Origin: Clostridiales bacterium
Lineage (GTDB): Bacteria; Bacillota; Clostridia; Saccharofermentanales; Saccharofermentanaceae
Length of the DNA: 64,000 nt
NCBI GenBank assembly: GCA_017620475.1
Contig: JAFZQI010000041.1
Span: forward strand, 1-64,000
Direction of reading: 5' to 3'
This document shows, one piece after another, positions 43,370 through 53,294 of this stretch. The notes under the pieces were generated by a model. It did not search any database. It worked only from the letters and a program-made list of their open reading frames with translations, and was not told the origin of the DNA. The position numbers were made by a program, and so were the translations under genes. Position 1 is the first letter of the stretch, and each line of letters opens with the position of its first letter.

Positions 43370-44782
43370 TCAGGTATCGAACCGGAACGAATAGAAGTCC
43401 GCCGCCCCTTTTCCCTCATAGGTAAAATAAAGCGCATGCTTGCCGGTTCCGATAGAAAGCGGCGCGGAGAAGCTTGTCCATTCTTCCGAGGGTTCCACCT
43501 TGATGCGCGACACCACTTCACCGCCCCGGCCATCCCGCACTACGAATTCGCCATCGGCCGTGCCCCGGACTTCAACAGAAATCTTCTTCGCGGTACGGAA
43601 AGCAAAATACCGGTACCCGGCGGTCGCGCCATCCACCATATTATTGATGTACTGGTTCGGGTTATCCTCTCTGTCTTCCCCTTCCTGCGTAAAGGCCGGG
43701 TGATCCGCATTCTGCTGCTCCGCAAGGCTTTCGGTCGTACCGTTTTTACTGTACAGATGGCAGGCAATTCTCGCTTCGTAACTGCCCTCATCCTTCAAGG
43801 GGCCGCCATTTAGTCCGCAGGAGGTGATCTCCGCCTGATGAAATGCTTTCCCGTCGAAAAGGATCTCCTCGGCGCAGGCCTGTCGGGAGAAGAAGTGCCG
43901 GTTCGTCTGTCGGTGATAGAAGACATACCACTTGCCGTTCACGAAAGCCACGCTGCCGTGGGTGTTGCCGCGGTAATTCAGTGCTTCGGTATTGCCGTTT
44001 ACGCCGATGTCCGCATTCGAGACCAGCACCCCGCCGAAGTGATACTCGCCAAGCGGAGAATCAGCGACCGCCCAGCAGAGCTCATGCATCCAGCAGGATG
44101 AGTAGATGAAATAGTATTTCCCGTTGATCTTTCTAACCGAACTGGCCTCAAAGAAGGGATGCGCCTCATACTCCGTACCGTCCGCGTCATTTATGATCGG
44201 CAGGTTGTGGAAGGGACCCGCTTTCACGGTGACCATGTCCTGCTCCAGCTCCATCTTCAGGCTGTCCTTATCGACCGGTGTCTGCTTATAGCGAGGGCTG
44301 TTTCCGGAAAAGAGATATATCCGCTTATCGTCATCGATAAAGATGCCCGGATCGAACTGACGGATCTCGTCCGGACGTGAACCCAGGATATCACCGTTGG
44401 GATAACGGACGAAGTCCAGAAATTCGAAAGGTCCCACCGGCGAATCCGCCACTGCCACACCGATTTCCTTTAGGAAATCCAGGCAGTAGTAGAGATAGTA
44501 TTTACCGTCGTTTCCGCGGCATACATCCGGCGCCCAGAGCGCATGAGCGCCGTCCGGATTTCTCGGGTCCTGTATCTTTTTATAAATCACGCCCTCGTAA
44601 CGCCAGTCGGAAAGATCGTCTTCCGGCGCCGACCAGCAGACGTAGTCATTGGCGCAGTACACCTCACCGTTAAAGCGGTCGTGGCTCCCGTAGATATAGA
44701 GGCGTCCGTCAAAGACACGGGGCTCGCCGTCCGGGATATATTCATAGCTGGGAAGATAGGGATTGAATACCTGTTTTTTCAT
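43370..44782 (-). CDS. Glycoside hydrolase family 43 with C-terminal CBM6-like domain
   Basis: The five-bladed GH43 core covers about residues 1-320. GEPRVFDGRLYIYGSHD is the first blade, with the acidic catalytic region around it. HALWAPDV has the conserved pKa-modulating Asp, and FFEASSVRK has the general-acid Glu. A beta-sandwich of CBM6 type follows (FAFRTAKKISVEV, then GKHALYFTYEG). No signal peptide is present, so it acts in the cytoplasm on imported xylo- or arabino-oligosaccharides. The ATG at 44782 is preferred over a GTG 12 bases upstream. The gene lies 30 bases after the esterase gene, probably in one operon. Confidence 0.9.
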   Translation of the reverse strand: MKKQVFNPYLPSYEYIPDGEPRVFDGRLYIYGSHDRFNGEVYCANDYVCWSAPEDDLSDWRYEGVIYKKIQDPRNPDGAHALWAPDVCRGNDGKYYLYYCLDFLKEIGVAVADSPVGPFEFLDFVRYPNGDILGSRPDEIRQFDPGIFIDDDKRIYLFSGNSPRYKQTPVDKDSLKMELEQDMVTVKAGPFHNLPIINDADGTEYEAHPFFEASSVRKINGKYYFIYSSCWMHELCWAVADSPLGEYHFGGVLVSNADIGVNGNTEALNYRGNTHGSVAFVNGKWYVFYHRQTNRHFFSRQACAEEILFDGKAFHQAEITSCGLNGGPLKDEGSYEARIACHLYSKNGTTESLAEQQNADHPAFTQEGEDREDNPNQYINNMVDGATAGYRYFAFRTAKKISVEVRGTADGEFVVRDGRGGEVVSRIKVEPSEEWTSFSAPLSIGTGKHALYFTYEGKGAADFYSFRFDT

Positions 44783-44812
44783 GCGTTTTCTCACTTTTCA
44801 ATCGAAGTATGT

Positions 44813-45559
44813 TTACAGCTGTTCTCCTCTGAAAAACGACTTGAGCGCAGCCACCATCTCTGAAAGATGCCTCGTGAAGCAATGGTCGTCCCCATGGATC
44901 GGGACAAGCGTCGCATTCTTGTAGAGGGCCAGTGCTTTTTCCGCATAGGAAAAAGGAACGGTATCGTCGGCATCGCCGTGGATAATGAATACCTTGCCTG
45001 TATATCTTTCGATCTCATCTTCCACATGGATCGTCTGCGCCACACGGCAGTAGTCGCCCGACAATTCCTTGTCACCGAAGACAAGCACATCCGGGATGTG
45101 AAGAGGGTCGAAGGAAAGACCGAGGAGCGTTCCGTTTCTGGCGATCTCCGGAATCATCCAGGCAGGAGAAATCGGAATAATGGCGGAAAAATCATCCGGG
45201 AACATACCGCCGACAAGCATCGTCAGAAGGCCACCCTGAGAATGTCCGCACAGGTACAGGTCCGTGACGAAATCCAAACTCTTTACATAGTTCATCACCG
45301 AGATCGCATTGCTCACCCATTTGTATAGTGTGTGATCCTTAAACTCACCTTCACTTGATCCGTGGCCATACATCTCTACGCGAAGGACAGACACACCGCA
45401 TTCGTTCATGGCCTTCTGCGCCGCAACGATGTGATCCTCTTCCATGTGCCCCGTAAAGCCGTGGATCAGAATACAAAGCGGACTCTTCCCTTCTTCTTTC
45501 ACACGGTCCAGCTTCGCGTGAAGCCTTATGCCGTCACTATCAATATAGAATTCTTTCAT
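44813..45559 (-). CDS. Feruloyl/cinnamoyl-esterase-like alpha/beta hydrolase
   Basis: A 248-residue esterase with nucleophile motif GHSQGG, an acidic residue in IHGDADDTVP and the histidine in GDDHCF. The whole sequence (IDSDGIRLHAKLD, ILIHGFTGHMEE, EMYGHGSSEG, LSPAWMIPEIARNGTLLGL-type stretches) closely resembles Est1E, the feruloyl esterase of Butyrivibrio proteoclasticus. It should release ferulate or other hydroxycinnamates from arabinoxylan fragments. There is no signal peptide, so the substrate is imported. AGGGAGAG precedes the ATG at 45559. Confidence 0.88.
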   Translation of the reverse strand: MKEFYIDSDGIRLHAKLDRVKEEGKSPLCILIHGFTGHMEEDHIVAAQKAMNECGVSVLRVEMYGHGSSEGEFKDHTLYKWVSNAISVMNYVKSLDFVTDLYLCGHSQGGLLTMLVGGMFPDDFSAIIPISPAWMIPEIARNGTLLGLSFDPLHIPDVLVFGDKELSGDYCRVAQTIHVEDEIERYTGKVFIIHGDADDTVPFSYAEKALALYKNATLVPIHGDDHCFTRHLSEMVAALKSFFRGEQL

Positions 45560-45711
45560 TTTCTCTCCCTTCGTCAAACCGGGCAGTTTTTCAGTTACAT
45601 GAAAGTGTCAGAATGCCTGCTAATACTTTTTTCGGTTTCTTTTTCATCTTCTCATACCCATCCCTTTTTCACGGTTTTAAACCGGAAGTCTCCTTATCTA
45701 TGCGAAAAGCA

Positions 45712-48564
45712 CTACGGCAGCGACAGTTCCGATATGCCGGCCGTTGTATATTCATCCACGAGTTCGTATGAAATGTGGATCGTAAAGTCATGTTCTTCGT
45801 AATCCCAACAAGACCAGTATACCTCGATAAATTTTTCATCGGCAGATGGAGTAAACGTAACCGTCTTAAGACCATCTTCAGATAGCAGAGTATTGCTTGT
45901 GGTAACAGCTGCATCGTAGCTCTTTACAGTCGTATGATACGTATACTCGCTGATGTTGTTGGAGATCGTAAGGGTGACGGTGTCGCCCGCCTTTACATGA
46001 CCGAGCAGCCATGCACTTCCGTTCGTTCCGTCAAAATCTTCGCCATCGAATTTCACACCTTCGAAGCGGCCTCCGACAATATGAATATTCATGATGTCTC
46101 CTTCGTACTCGACCGTCAGATCACAGGTATCGTAGTACTCACCCTTCACCGAATACTCATATTTTTCAGACGGAATCGCCATAAGTTTCTCGCCATTTTT
46201 GCCATCGACATATTCACAGAGCGTTGCCGTCAGCTTGACATCCTCACCCATCCGGTCATTCGGGCGCAGTTCCGAAACATCGATGAACTGCTCCGTTTCG
46301 ATCTCGGACAGCGGATAGTACTTCTCCACGACCAGACCCATGGAGGACTCGATTTTGAGGTAGTACCCGTCGATCACACCGGCCTCCACCGAAGCACTCT
46401 TTTCGGGGAAGATCACCTTCAGCTGATTGCTTTTGAGGATGTATTCAAATTCCGGTTTTCCGATCTGACCGAGACCGTATACCGTATAGCCCTTTTCGAG
46501 GGTGGACGTATCCGTAACATCCCCGTACACCTCGAGGATACACATATACTGGGTGACCGATTGTTCATCCGGATCCTGATTGCGTTGCGCCATAGGTACA
46601 TAGATGCCCTTATTCGTTTCCACATACTCACATCCGGGAAGAATATCCACATTGCCGCGGCTCAGGGTCGTTCCCTCATCGGGAATGATCACATACGGTA
46701 CGATATAGTCGTAGTCGATCGTCTGCAGAAGCGGCCGCATCGTCAGACTGCCGCTGCCCTCATAGATCAGATCCATATGCGTATCGGAATACTGGGCCAC
46801 AAATTTATCACTCGGGAAATGATAATAGCCCATTGATCTTTGTTCCTTGACCTTCTTTCCGATGGTGACGCGGTTCTCGATTACAAACTCACGGAATTGT
46901 TTATACACTTCTTCCTTCGAGATCCCGAAAGCGCCCATAAGCGGATCTGTGGTGTTCGGCGTAGAGAAATATCCTCTCGCCTCCATGATCGTTTTTGCCG
47001 TAACTCCCTTACCGATCTTTTTTCTCATATACGAAACGAACCCGCCGAGCGTATATCCCTGCCGGATCTGAAGTTTATTGATTTCTTTGCTTTTAAAGTT
47101 GCCCTTCGGATCCCCGTCCATCGGGATCAGGAACATGCCGTAATCACTCCTGTCGGTCAGTTTTACTTCCGTATCGATCTTGCCGGCATTCTTGTAGTAT
47201 TCCAGTGCATCCTCCTCCAGGATCATGGCCACCATCTCATCGAAGCGGACCGAGTCCACGAAGTAGGTGCGGTAACGGTTCTGACAGATGTGGAAAAGCT
47301 CATGGGTCGCCGTGATTCGGAAATTGTCCTTCTCGCCTTTCGATCCGTTTCGAAGCGGAGTAATATCCAGTTCCACATACGCCCGCGAATGCCACGGATC
47401 CTGCACGGCTCCGAATTCATCATCATCTTTGTTCATCATCTTGAATTCCACCGTGTATTTCGGCATCTTATAGCCGCTGTCACCGAGGAACATGTAGGCA
47501 TCGTTAATGGCATCAAGTGCAAAAGAGATCGACTCCGGGAACGGCCATTCGGTGTCCTTGATTTCCTTAAGAAGCGTCTGGTATTTATCATCCTCTTCCA
47601 GAAGAGTCTTGTATCGGTCTGCCATGATGGCATTCTGCTTATAGCTGGAAAGCGTATTGAACTGCTTCGTATATTCTTTTGCTTCGCTCTCGTGCTGCTT
47701 CTGAAGCTCGGTTGCTTCCTTGATCTTATCGTGAAGCACCGGCTCGGCATCTTCCAGCAGCCACTGTAAATGGAACGCACCGTACTTTGTGAACCTGGTC
47801 GCCGTGTACATCTTCGTCTTGGCATCATAGTAGTAGCCGTTCCGCTGATTATCGGCAATGCAGTACCCGGCGATACATCCGATAACGATCGACACAACCA
47901 CAATACTGTTCTGATCTGAGCTGTAGTGAATGACCGACCCGTCCACAGTCGAATTGAGTTCGAACATGTTGCCATCGTCATCTACGCGATGGATACTCAG
48001 ATACTCATAAAGTGACGGCTCGATTTCCAGATACTCCAGATCGATGGAGACATTGTAGCTTCCCGGAAGCACCTCGTACGGATCAAGTCCCGCGTCCACT
48101 TCCCAGGCCGCCAGTGCATACACATTATTGCTCTCAAGGAGTTCCATAGCCTCGTGCACCGCAGGATCCGAGTCATCCATGATCGGAGTAAAGGTGATCT
48201 CGGTATCACTGTAGAGCTGGTTCTCTTTCGCATTGACATGCACGCCGTCACACGGGGAGAACGACAGCGCCGGACTATCCCCTTCGGCATCCGAAGGAGA
48301 GTTATCCTCTACCCAGTAGTCCTCAATCTCGTCCACATAGGGCTCGGTCACTCCGTCCTCAGATACATCCGTATCCTCTTCTTCAGGTTCCTCCTCGGTC
48401 TCATCTTTATCGTCCCGATTCTTGTCCTCCGCCTTATTGGAATTCTTTTTCTTGGACTTGGAAGATTCCTTACCTGAACTTTTCGAGCAGGAAGACAGCA
48501 CAAAAGAACATACTAAAAGAAGGGAAAACAGTTTGATAAGATGCTTACGGTATGCGGTACTCAT
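45712..48564 (-). CDS. Large lipoprotein with HExxH metalloprotease-like motif
   Basis: A 950-residue lipoprotein (LSSC lipobox) with a long Lys/Glu/Asp-rich linker. A domain around residues 370-460 has ATHELFHICQ (His421, Glu422, His425) followed about 20 residues later by an acidic FDEMVAMILEEDALEYY helix, the usual arrangement of a gluzincin zinc site. The C-terminal third is beta-rich (TATLCEYVDGKNG, YTVTLTISNN-type strands) and may form one or two sandwich domains. The protein family is not one I can name. It lies between esterase genes of the xylan locus, but no direct link is seen. AAAGGAG fixes the start at 48564. Confidence 0.75.
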   Translation of the reverse strand: MSTAYRKHLIKLFSLLLVCSFVLSSCSKSSGKESSKSKKKNSNKAEDKNRDDKDETEEEPEEEDTDVSEDGVTEPYVDEIEDYWVEDNSPSDAEGDSPALSFSPCDGVHVNAKENQLYSDTEITFTPIMDDSDPAVHEAMELLESNNVYALAAWEVDAGLDPYEVLPGSYNVSIDLEYLEIEPSLYEYLSIHRVDDDGNMFELNSTVDGSVIHYSSDQNSIVVVSIVIGCIAGYCIADNQRNGYYYDAKTKMYTATRFTKYGAFHLQWLLEDAEPVLHDKIKEATELQKQHESEAKEYTKQFNTLSSYKQNAIMADRYKTLLEEDDKYQTLLKEIKDTEWPFPESISFALDAINDAYMFLGDSGYKMPKYTVEFKMMNKDDDEFGAVQDPWHSRAYVELDITPLRNGSKGEKDNFRITATHELFHICQNRYRTYFVDSVRFDEMVAMILEEDALEYYKNAGKIDTEVKLTDRSDYGMFLIPMDGDPKGNFKSKEINKLQIRQGYTLGGFVSYMRKKIGKGVTAKTIMEARGYFSTPNTTDPLMGAFGISKEEVYKQFREFVIENRVTIGKKVKEQRSMGYYHFPSDKFVAQYSDTHMDLIYEGSGSLTMRPLLQTIDYDYIVPYVIIPDEGTTLSRGNVDILPGCEYVETNKGIYVPMAQRNQDPDEQSVTQYMCILEVYGDVTDTSTLEKGYTVYGLGQIGKPEFEYILKSNQLKVIFPEKSASVEAGVIDGYYLKIESSMGLVVEKYYPLSEIETEQFIDVSELRPNDRMGEDVKLTATLCEYVDGKNGEKLMAIPSEKYEYSVKGEYYDTCDLTVEYEGDIMNIHIVGGRFEGVKFDGEDFDGTNGSAWLLGHVKAGDTVTLTISNNISEYTYHTTVKSYDAAVTTSNTLLSEDGLKTVTFTPSADEKFIEVYWSCWDYEEHDFTIHISYELVDEYTTAGISELSLP

Positions 48565-48743
48565 GGTGAGGCTCCTTTCATATGGAAGCAAAACTCCGCC
48601 ATTCGGGTATCTTGCTATGGGTTCAGCATAAAGTATCTCAGTATACTGTCATCATAGCACGGCACATGCGAAAAAAGCATGAACAAACCATGAATGTAGT
48701 GCAACCGATCAGCGTTTCCAAAGCCGGCCGCCTCATCAGGCGC

Positions 48744-50687
48744 TTACTCGTCCCAGGCATACACGCGGCCGTCTTTATCGACCTGTTTCATGAATCTGTC
48801 GGCTTCGGATGAGAGCTCCTCGACCAGATCCGTGTCGATGTTGTGTCCGCAGTTCGAATATAGGATCATCTTACAGTGAGGAAGCTCTTTTGCCGCTCTC
48901 ATCATAAGATCGGGAGTACTGATCGGATCATCGATCGCGCCCAGGATCAGGGTCGGAACTTCGATCGTGTGAAGCATCTTCCGAAGATTCTCTTCCGTCT
49001 TAAACTTAAGTAGCGGCCTTCCGTAATCGATGGCTTTCTCGCGAGGATCCGGTTCCGGATTCATCGCGATATGGCCGGCACGGAACCGGCGTCTCTTCTC
49101 ACGGCGCGGATCGTTATCGATCGGCGGATCCATCGGCGGCGGTTCCTTAATGATGCCCGACAGCACCATCTGGCGGATCGACATGGAGCCTTCCTCAAGG
49201 CTGTGCGGACCCGGAACGCAGGCAACAAAACCCTTCACCCGGGATGGCGCCAGAAGCATCAGATGCCAGCCCACGCCGGCTCCATGCGAAGCCCCCATAT
49301 AGAAGAACCGGTCGATATGCAGTTTATCTGCCACTTTGACCACATCTTCGGCAAACACATCGTACCAGCGTTCACCGTAGTCCTCCTCCACGTAAGAAGA
49401 CGGGAAGAATCCCCGAAGTGTGATACAGATGACGTGATATCCCATAAAGGCGAGTTTCTGCTGCATGCCGAAAGGATAGAATCCCACCTGGGCGGAGAGG
49501 ATATAGTTGTCCCCGCTTCCAAATTCTTCGAAGCAAAGGTCAACACCGGGCTCGATATTGATGTGGTGATATCCAAGTTTCCTCATATCCTGAAAATAGG
49601 AAACAGGCAGGTCCGGCTTATAGTCTTCGGCCGGATAATCCGGTTTCCATTCATCGATCCGGTCTTTCCCGACCACCGTATCCAAAACGCTGTAGTACGC
49701 TTTTTTCGCAAGGCACGGTCCCTCGAAAAGAAGCGGATGGCTGGTTTCTTTCCGGAACATGGTCAGCCACGAATTCTCGTCCAGCAGATTCCAGAAAGTC
49801 ACCGCCGTAACATTGGCCTTCCCCTCATCTTTTGCCCTCACGATCATTTCGAAAAGCACTTTATACCTTTCGGCAAGTCTGTCCATGGATTCCTCGGATG
49901 GATCGGGGTTATGGATGTCCATTTCGGTGATCTGTACCTCCGGCATCAGTGCGCCGAACTGAAGAAGCGAGGTCTCATATTCCGCAAGATCCGGCTTGTC
50001 CATCAGAAGATGGGTCTGCATGCCCATGCCATCGATAAGCCCTCCTTCAAGAAGCGGCTTTAAGACCTTCTCAATAATCAGCTCCCTCTTCCATGGCTCG
50101 AAGGTATCGTAGTCATTATAGAAAAGCCGGACATCCGGATCAGCGTATTTTCTTGCAAACTCGAAGGATTTGATCACGAAATCCGTGCCGATGACCTCCG
50201 TCCACAGTGATTTTCGAAAATCACCGTCATCAATTACTTCATTGACGACGTCCCATGCATAGATTACGCCCGGGTAATTCTCCTGCATGAAGGAAAGCAC
50301 GACTTTGATATAGTTCTCAAGCCTTTTGAGCATGGTTTCCCGATCGGTCAGGCCTTCTGTTTCATCGTAGTTTCTGCAGAAGAACCACTTCGGTGTCTGA
50401 TTGTGCCAGACCAGTGTATGTCCCCGCATCGGGAGGTGATGCTCTTTGGCAAAATCCAGATAGGGCGTAGCAAAGTCAAAACGGAGCTTCGGTGCAAGAT
50501 CGTATTTTTCCGGCTCCTTCATATTCGCTTCGTTATCCAGGAAAAACATCGGTTTCATGTCATTTTCCACTGTGAAACTGTTGAACTGGTCGAGCAGGAA
50601 TTTCATGTTTGCCGGCGTCGACAGATTCATACGTGAAATAGCGGCACCGATCTTAAATCTATTTTTAAATGCGGTCTTAAGATCCAT
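48744..50687 (-). CDS. GH10 xylanase fused to alpha/beta hydrolase (esterase)
   Basis: Residues about 1-345 form a GH10 domain, with acid/base Glu150 in DVVNEVIDD, nucleophile Glu255 in ITEMDIH, and the substrate-binding motifs RGHTLVWHNQTP and FYNDYD. A second domain (about 370-645) is an alpha/beta hydrolase with Ser467 in GASHGAG, an acid in GAIDDPIS and His in GHNID. No signal peptide is seen, so this is a cytoplasmic enzyme that would cut short xylo-oligosaccharides and remove an ester group. GGAG lies nine bases before the ATG at 50687; a second ATG six bases upstream is possible. It is the first gene of a run on the minus strand, 179 bases before the HExxH lipoprotein. Confidence 0.9.
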   Translation of the reverse strand: MDLKTAFKNRFKIGAAISRMNLSTPANMKFLLDQFNSFTVENDMKPMFFLDNEANMKEPEKYDLAPKLRFDFATPYLDFAKEHHLPMRGHTLVWHNQTPKWFFCRNYDETEGLTDRETMLKRLENYIKVVLSFMQENYPGVIYAWDVVNEVIDDGDFRKSLWTEVIGTDFVIKSFEFARKYADPDVRLFYNDYDTFEPWKRELIIEKVLKPLLEGGLIDGMGMQTHLLMDKPDLAEYETSLLQFGALMPEVQITEMDIHNPDPSEESMDRLAERYKVLFEMIVRAKDEGKANVTAVTFWNLLDENSWLTMFRKETSHPLLFEGPCLAKKAYYSVLDTVVGKDRIDEWKPDYPAEDYKPDLPVSYFQDMRKLGYHHINIEPGVDLCFEEFGSGDNYILSAQVGFYPFGMQQKLAFMGYHVICITLRGFFPSSYVEEDYGERWYDVFAEDVVKVADKLHIDRFFYMGASHGAGVGWHLMLLAPSRVKGFVACVPGPHSLEEGSMSIRQMVLSGIIKEPPPMDPPIDNDPRREKRRRFRAGHIAMNPEPDPREKAIDYGRPLLKFKTEENLRKMLHTIEVPTLILGAIDDPISTPDLMMRAAKELPHCKMILYSNCGHNIDTDLVEELSSEADRFMKQVDKDGRVYAWDE

Positions 50688-50765
50688 ATTCATTTTCTCC
50701 GTAAATTGTATATTAGAATAATAATTCAATCGCCGGATATGGTCAAAGACCGCGAATCCCGATTC

Positions 50766-53141
50766 CTACTTCGCTTCACTGATATACTTATCCACACGGT
50801 CGTTAAGGAAGCGGATCACGTCATCCATCGACTTGTCTCCCGCATAGTATGCCGCCATTTCTTCGTTGATGATGTTCCGGATCTCTTTATCATCCATGTA
50901 GTACACGGAAAGTGTGGAGAGCATGTCGAAGAACTTCTGCTGCATCGTATCCGTGGATTCCTTAAAGCCCATGGTCTTCAGCTGGGATTTATCAAAAAGT
51001 CCATAGTCCATCTCAAAGGCATATATCTCGTTATAGTACTGGGAAAGCAAAGCGATCTCGGTCTTCATGACCTCTTTGTTGATGCAGAGCGAGGCAAACG
51101 ACAGAAGATCCCCCGAGACAAACTTTCCGGAGAGCAGGTAATTGATAAACTTTTTGCATCCGTCCTGCCGGTCGGATCGGGCCGTCACGGAGATACTTTC
51201 CTGTGCCTTGAATCTCGGGCCCTGTGCCGAAACCGAGGGCGTACCGATGACAGAGAAAGCATCCTGTCCGTTTGCGCAGTTCTTGACGTAGTCCACATAA
51301 TTTGTCATATGTACATATCTTCCGTCCGGTTCCGGACGCAATTCTTCTTCTGCAAAGGGGATGAACTCGTCCGGATCCCTCCGGTTTTCCGGAAAGTTCG
51401 CTTTAGCATATTCTGCAGCTTTCCGGAACTGCTCGGATTCAAAGTTGACCTTCTCGCCTTCTACAGCCGACTTGATGTCGATGCAGGACATCAGGAAGAT
51501 ATCTCTGTAATAGTATTCAGATTCCGGATAATCATACGGCTGTGCGCCGGAGAGCTTGCCACTGACATAGCTGTCGTACTCTTCGAAGGTCATACCCACT
51601 TTATCTTTTCCCACATCGTCTTCCTTCACGATCAGGCCTTCGACCTCGATGGTCACCGGAATGAAGTAAAGCTTCCCGTCCACCTTGCTGGCTTCGAGGA
51701 TATTTCCGAAAAGGTTTTGCTTTACGTCTTCTTCTACAAAAGAACTGAGATCCACCAGCGTTTTATCGTTCATGGCTTCTTTCTTGTCCATGTTCACGAC
51801 GATATCCGGACAGTCATCACTTTCGAGTTCTCGTACCAGCGTATAAGCCCGTTCGATCTCCGGATCCAGGATCGCAAATCCTCTTCCTGCCCGGATCCCT
51901 TCATTGTACTTGCCCCAGATCCGGATAATATACTCAGGATCCTCCGCATTGAAAGAAACGATCGCCTGGGAAAGATAGTCCGAGAACGAGCCGTCCAGCG
52001 GCGCACTGATCTCAATGACTTTTTTTCCTTCGTGGGGATTGGAAGATGCCTTCGTCAATACCAGGATCGTGAAATTCTCCGGCAAGATCCTGGCTGTCGG
52101 GAACCCGTCATCGCCATAGAAATACAGAACGATCTTTTCGTCCGAGAAATGGATAACACGGATATCGGTGTTCTTATCCGGATTGAAATCATAGAAATAA
52201 GGAGAATACCAGTTATTGTCCAGTACTTTTTCCTCGGTATTCGTCTCCACATTGTACTTAAAGATGTTGCCGAGTGTGTCTACCCGGAGAAGATCCCCCT
52301 GCGGCGTGCACTGGTAGTCGGTAAGGGTATCGGCGTTGTCCCCGCCCGTGACCCAGGGCGTCTTATTCGTGAACTGACCGGAAGAAAGATCCAGCTCGCA
52401 GGTATACTTCTCGCCCGACATCATTTCCACATTCGCGTAAGCCTTTTTTGTTTTCTCGTTATAGGAGAAGGCATCGATGTTACAGGGCCCGGACAAAGTC
52501 GACATATCCATCTCACAGATCAGCTTCATGCCTTCGTAAAAGAGAAGGAGCGTCTCTCCTGTTCCCAGGTCTGTGCCCTGTATGGCAGTATATCTGCCGA
52601 CACATGTTGCAGAAGTAATAAAGGGGACCGCCTGTCCGTTTTTATCCAGTAAAGGCGTCATATCGGAAGCTACGCCCGTTTCCAGATCCACTTTGACAAA
52701 ATCGGTCTCGAAGCCCCCGTTAAAAACTGCCACCAGGGCGGTAGCCGTTTTCCCGTCTTCGCTCGGGATAAGGGAATAGATCTCCTGTACCTGCTTATCT
52801 TCATCCGGGAACTTTATCTCCAGTGCTTTTTCCTTTGTACCCTGTTCACTGTACACATCCAGTTTCACTTTTTCTTCGGATGTGTCCAGATCGTATGTCG
52901 CGTAGGTACTGTAGATCTTTCCGTTGATATACTCTGCAGCCGTATTGGTCATCAGCATATCCGTGGCCGACTTTTCCATCTGGAGTGTAAAACGGGCAGA
53001 ATCAAACCAGGGATCTTCTTTCGTTACTGTGGTATTTACTGTGGCATTTTTCTCTTTAGAAGTTTTCCGGCAGGATGTCATCATTCCAGAAACAAGAAAC
53101 AGGCAAAGCACAACGGAAGCAACACGTACAGACTTTTTCAT
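50766..53141 (-). CDS. Propeller/solute-binding lipoprotein, paralog 3
   Basis: A 791-residue lipoprotein (MMTSC lipobox). The N-terminal half has repeated strand units with VFNGGFETDFVKVDLETGVA and DLSSGQFTNKTP, consistent with a beta-propeller. A KASSNPHEGKKVIEI junction is followed by the solute-binding half, with ELESDDCPDIVVNMDK, DGKLYFIPVTIEVEGLIVKED and TARSDRQDGCKKFINYLLSG. It is the most divergent paralog. A dyad promoter lies upstream (53253-53268). It sits beside the GH10-esterase gene, 78 bases away on the same strand, so a role in sensing or capturing xylan sugars is conceivable. Confidence 0.82.
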   Translation of the reverse strand: MKKSVRVASVVLCLFLVSGMMTSCRKTSKEKNATVNTTVTKEDPWFDSARFTLQMEKSATDMLMTNTAAEYINGKIYSTYATYDLDTSEEKVKLDVYSEQGTKEKALEIKFPDEDKQVQEIYSLIPSEDGKTATALVAVFNGGFETDFVKVDLETGVASDMTPLLDKNGQAVPFITSATCVGRYTAIQGTDLGTGETLLLFYEGMKLICEMDMSTLSGPCNIDAFSYNEKTKKAYANVEMMSGEKYTCELDLSSGQFTNKTPWVTGGDNADTLTDYQCTPQGDLLRVDTLGNIFKYNVETNTEEKVLDNNWYSPYFYDFNPDKNTDIRVIHFSDEKIVLYFYGDDGFPTARILPENFTILVLTKASSNPHEGKKVIEISAPLDGSFSDYLSQAIVSFNAEDPEYIIRIWGKYNEGIRAGRGFAILDPEIERAYTLVRELESDDCPDIVVNMDKKEAMNDKTLVDLSSFVEEDVKQNLFGNILEASKVDGKLYFIPVTIEVEGLIVKEDDVGKDKVGMTFEEYDSYVSGKLSGAQPYDYPESEYYYRDIFLMSCIDIKSAVEGEKVNFESEQFRKAAEYAKANFPENRRDPDEFIPFAEEELRPEPDGRYVHMTNYVDYVKNCANGQDAFSVIGTPSVSAQGPRFKAQESISVTARSDRQDGCKKFINYLLSGKFVSGDLLSFASLCINKEVMKTEIALLSQYYNEIYAFEMDYGLFDKSQLKTMGFKESTDTMQQKFFDMLSTLSVYYMDDKEIRNIINEEMAAYYAGDKSMDDVIRFLNDRVDKYISEAK

Positions 53142-53227
53142 AGGTTCACCTCATGACCTGAATCTATTACGCATCTTCTGACTTTTCGATCTGATATTCC
53201 CCAGACAAGCCCCATTGTCAAGAATAG

Positions 53228-53268
53228 ATTATCATATTCAGAGCGAGGATAAATGACTATCCCGTCAT
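53228..53268 (-). promoter_or_regulatory. Promoter with ATGAC-N6-GTCAT dyad
   Basis: The dyad is at 53253-53268 and is followed on the minus strand, after 19 bases, by GATAAT (plus-strand ATTATC at 53228-53233). The centre is about -40. Immediately next to the dyad is TTATCCT, which is also found at 62430-62445. Confidence 0.6.
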
Positions 53269-53294
53269 CTGTTTTGTACGTGCTGCTTTCGTAA

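Noticed and set aside
42137..43813. A plus-strand open frame of 558 codons opposite the Nudix-APH gene and part of GH43
   Set aside because: It spans two well-supported minus-strand genes, is rich in Arg/His/Phe from antisense codons and has no domain or ribosome site.
50706..52652. A plus-strand open frame of 648 codons opposite propeller/solute-binding paralog 3
   Set aside because: Antisense shadow of a clear lipoprotein gene; its composition is that of reversed codons and no family is recognisable.
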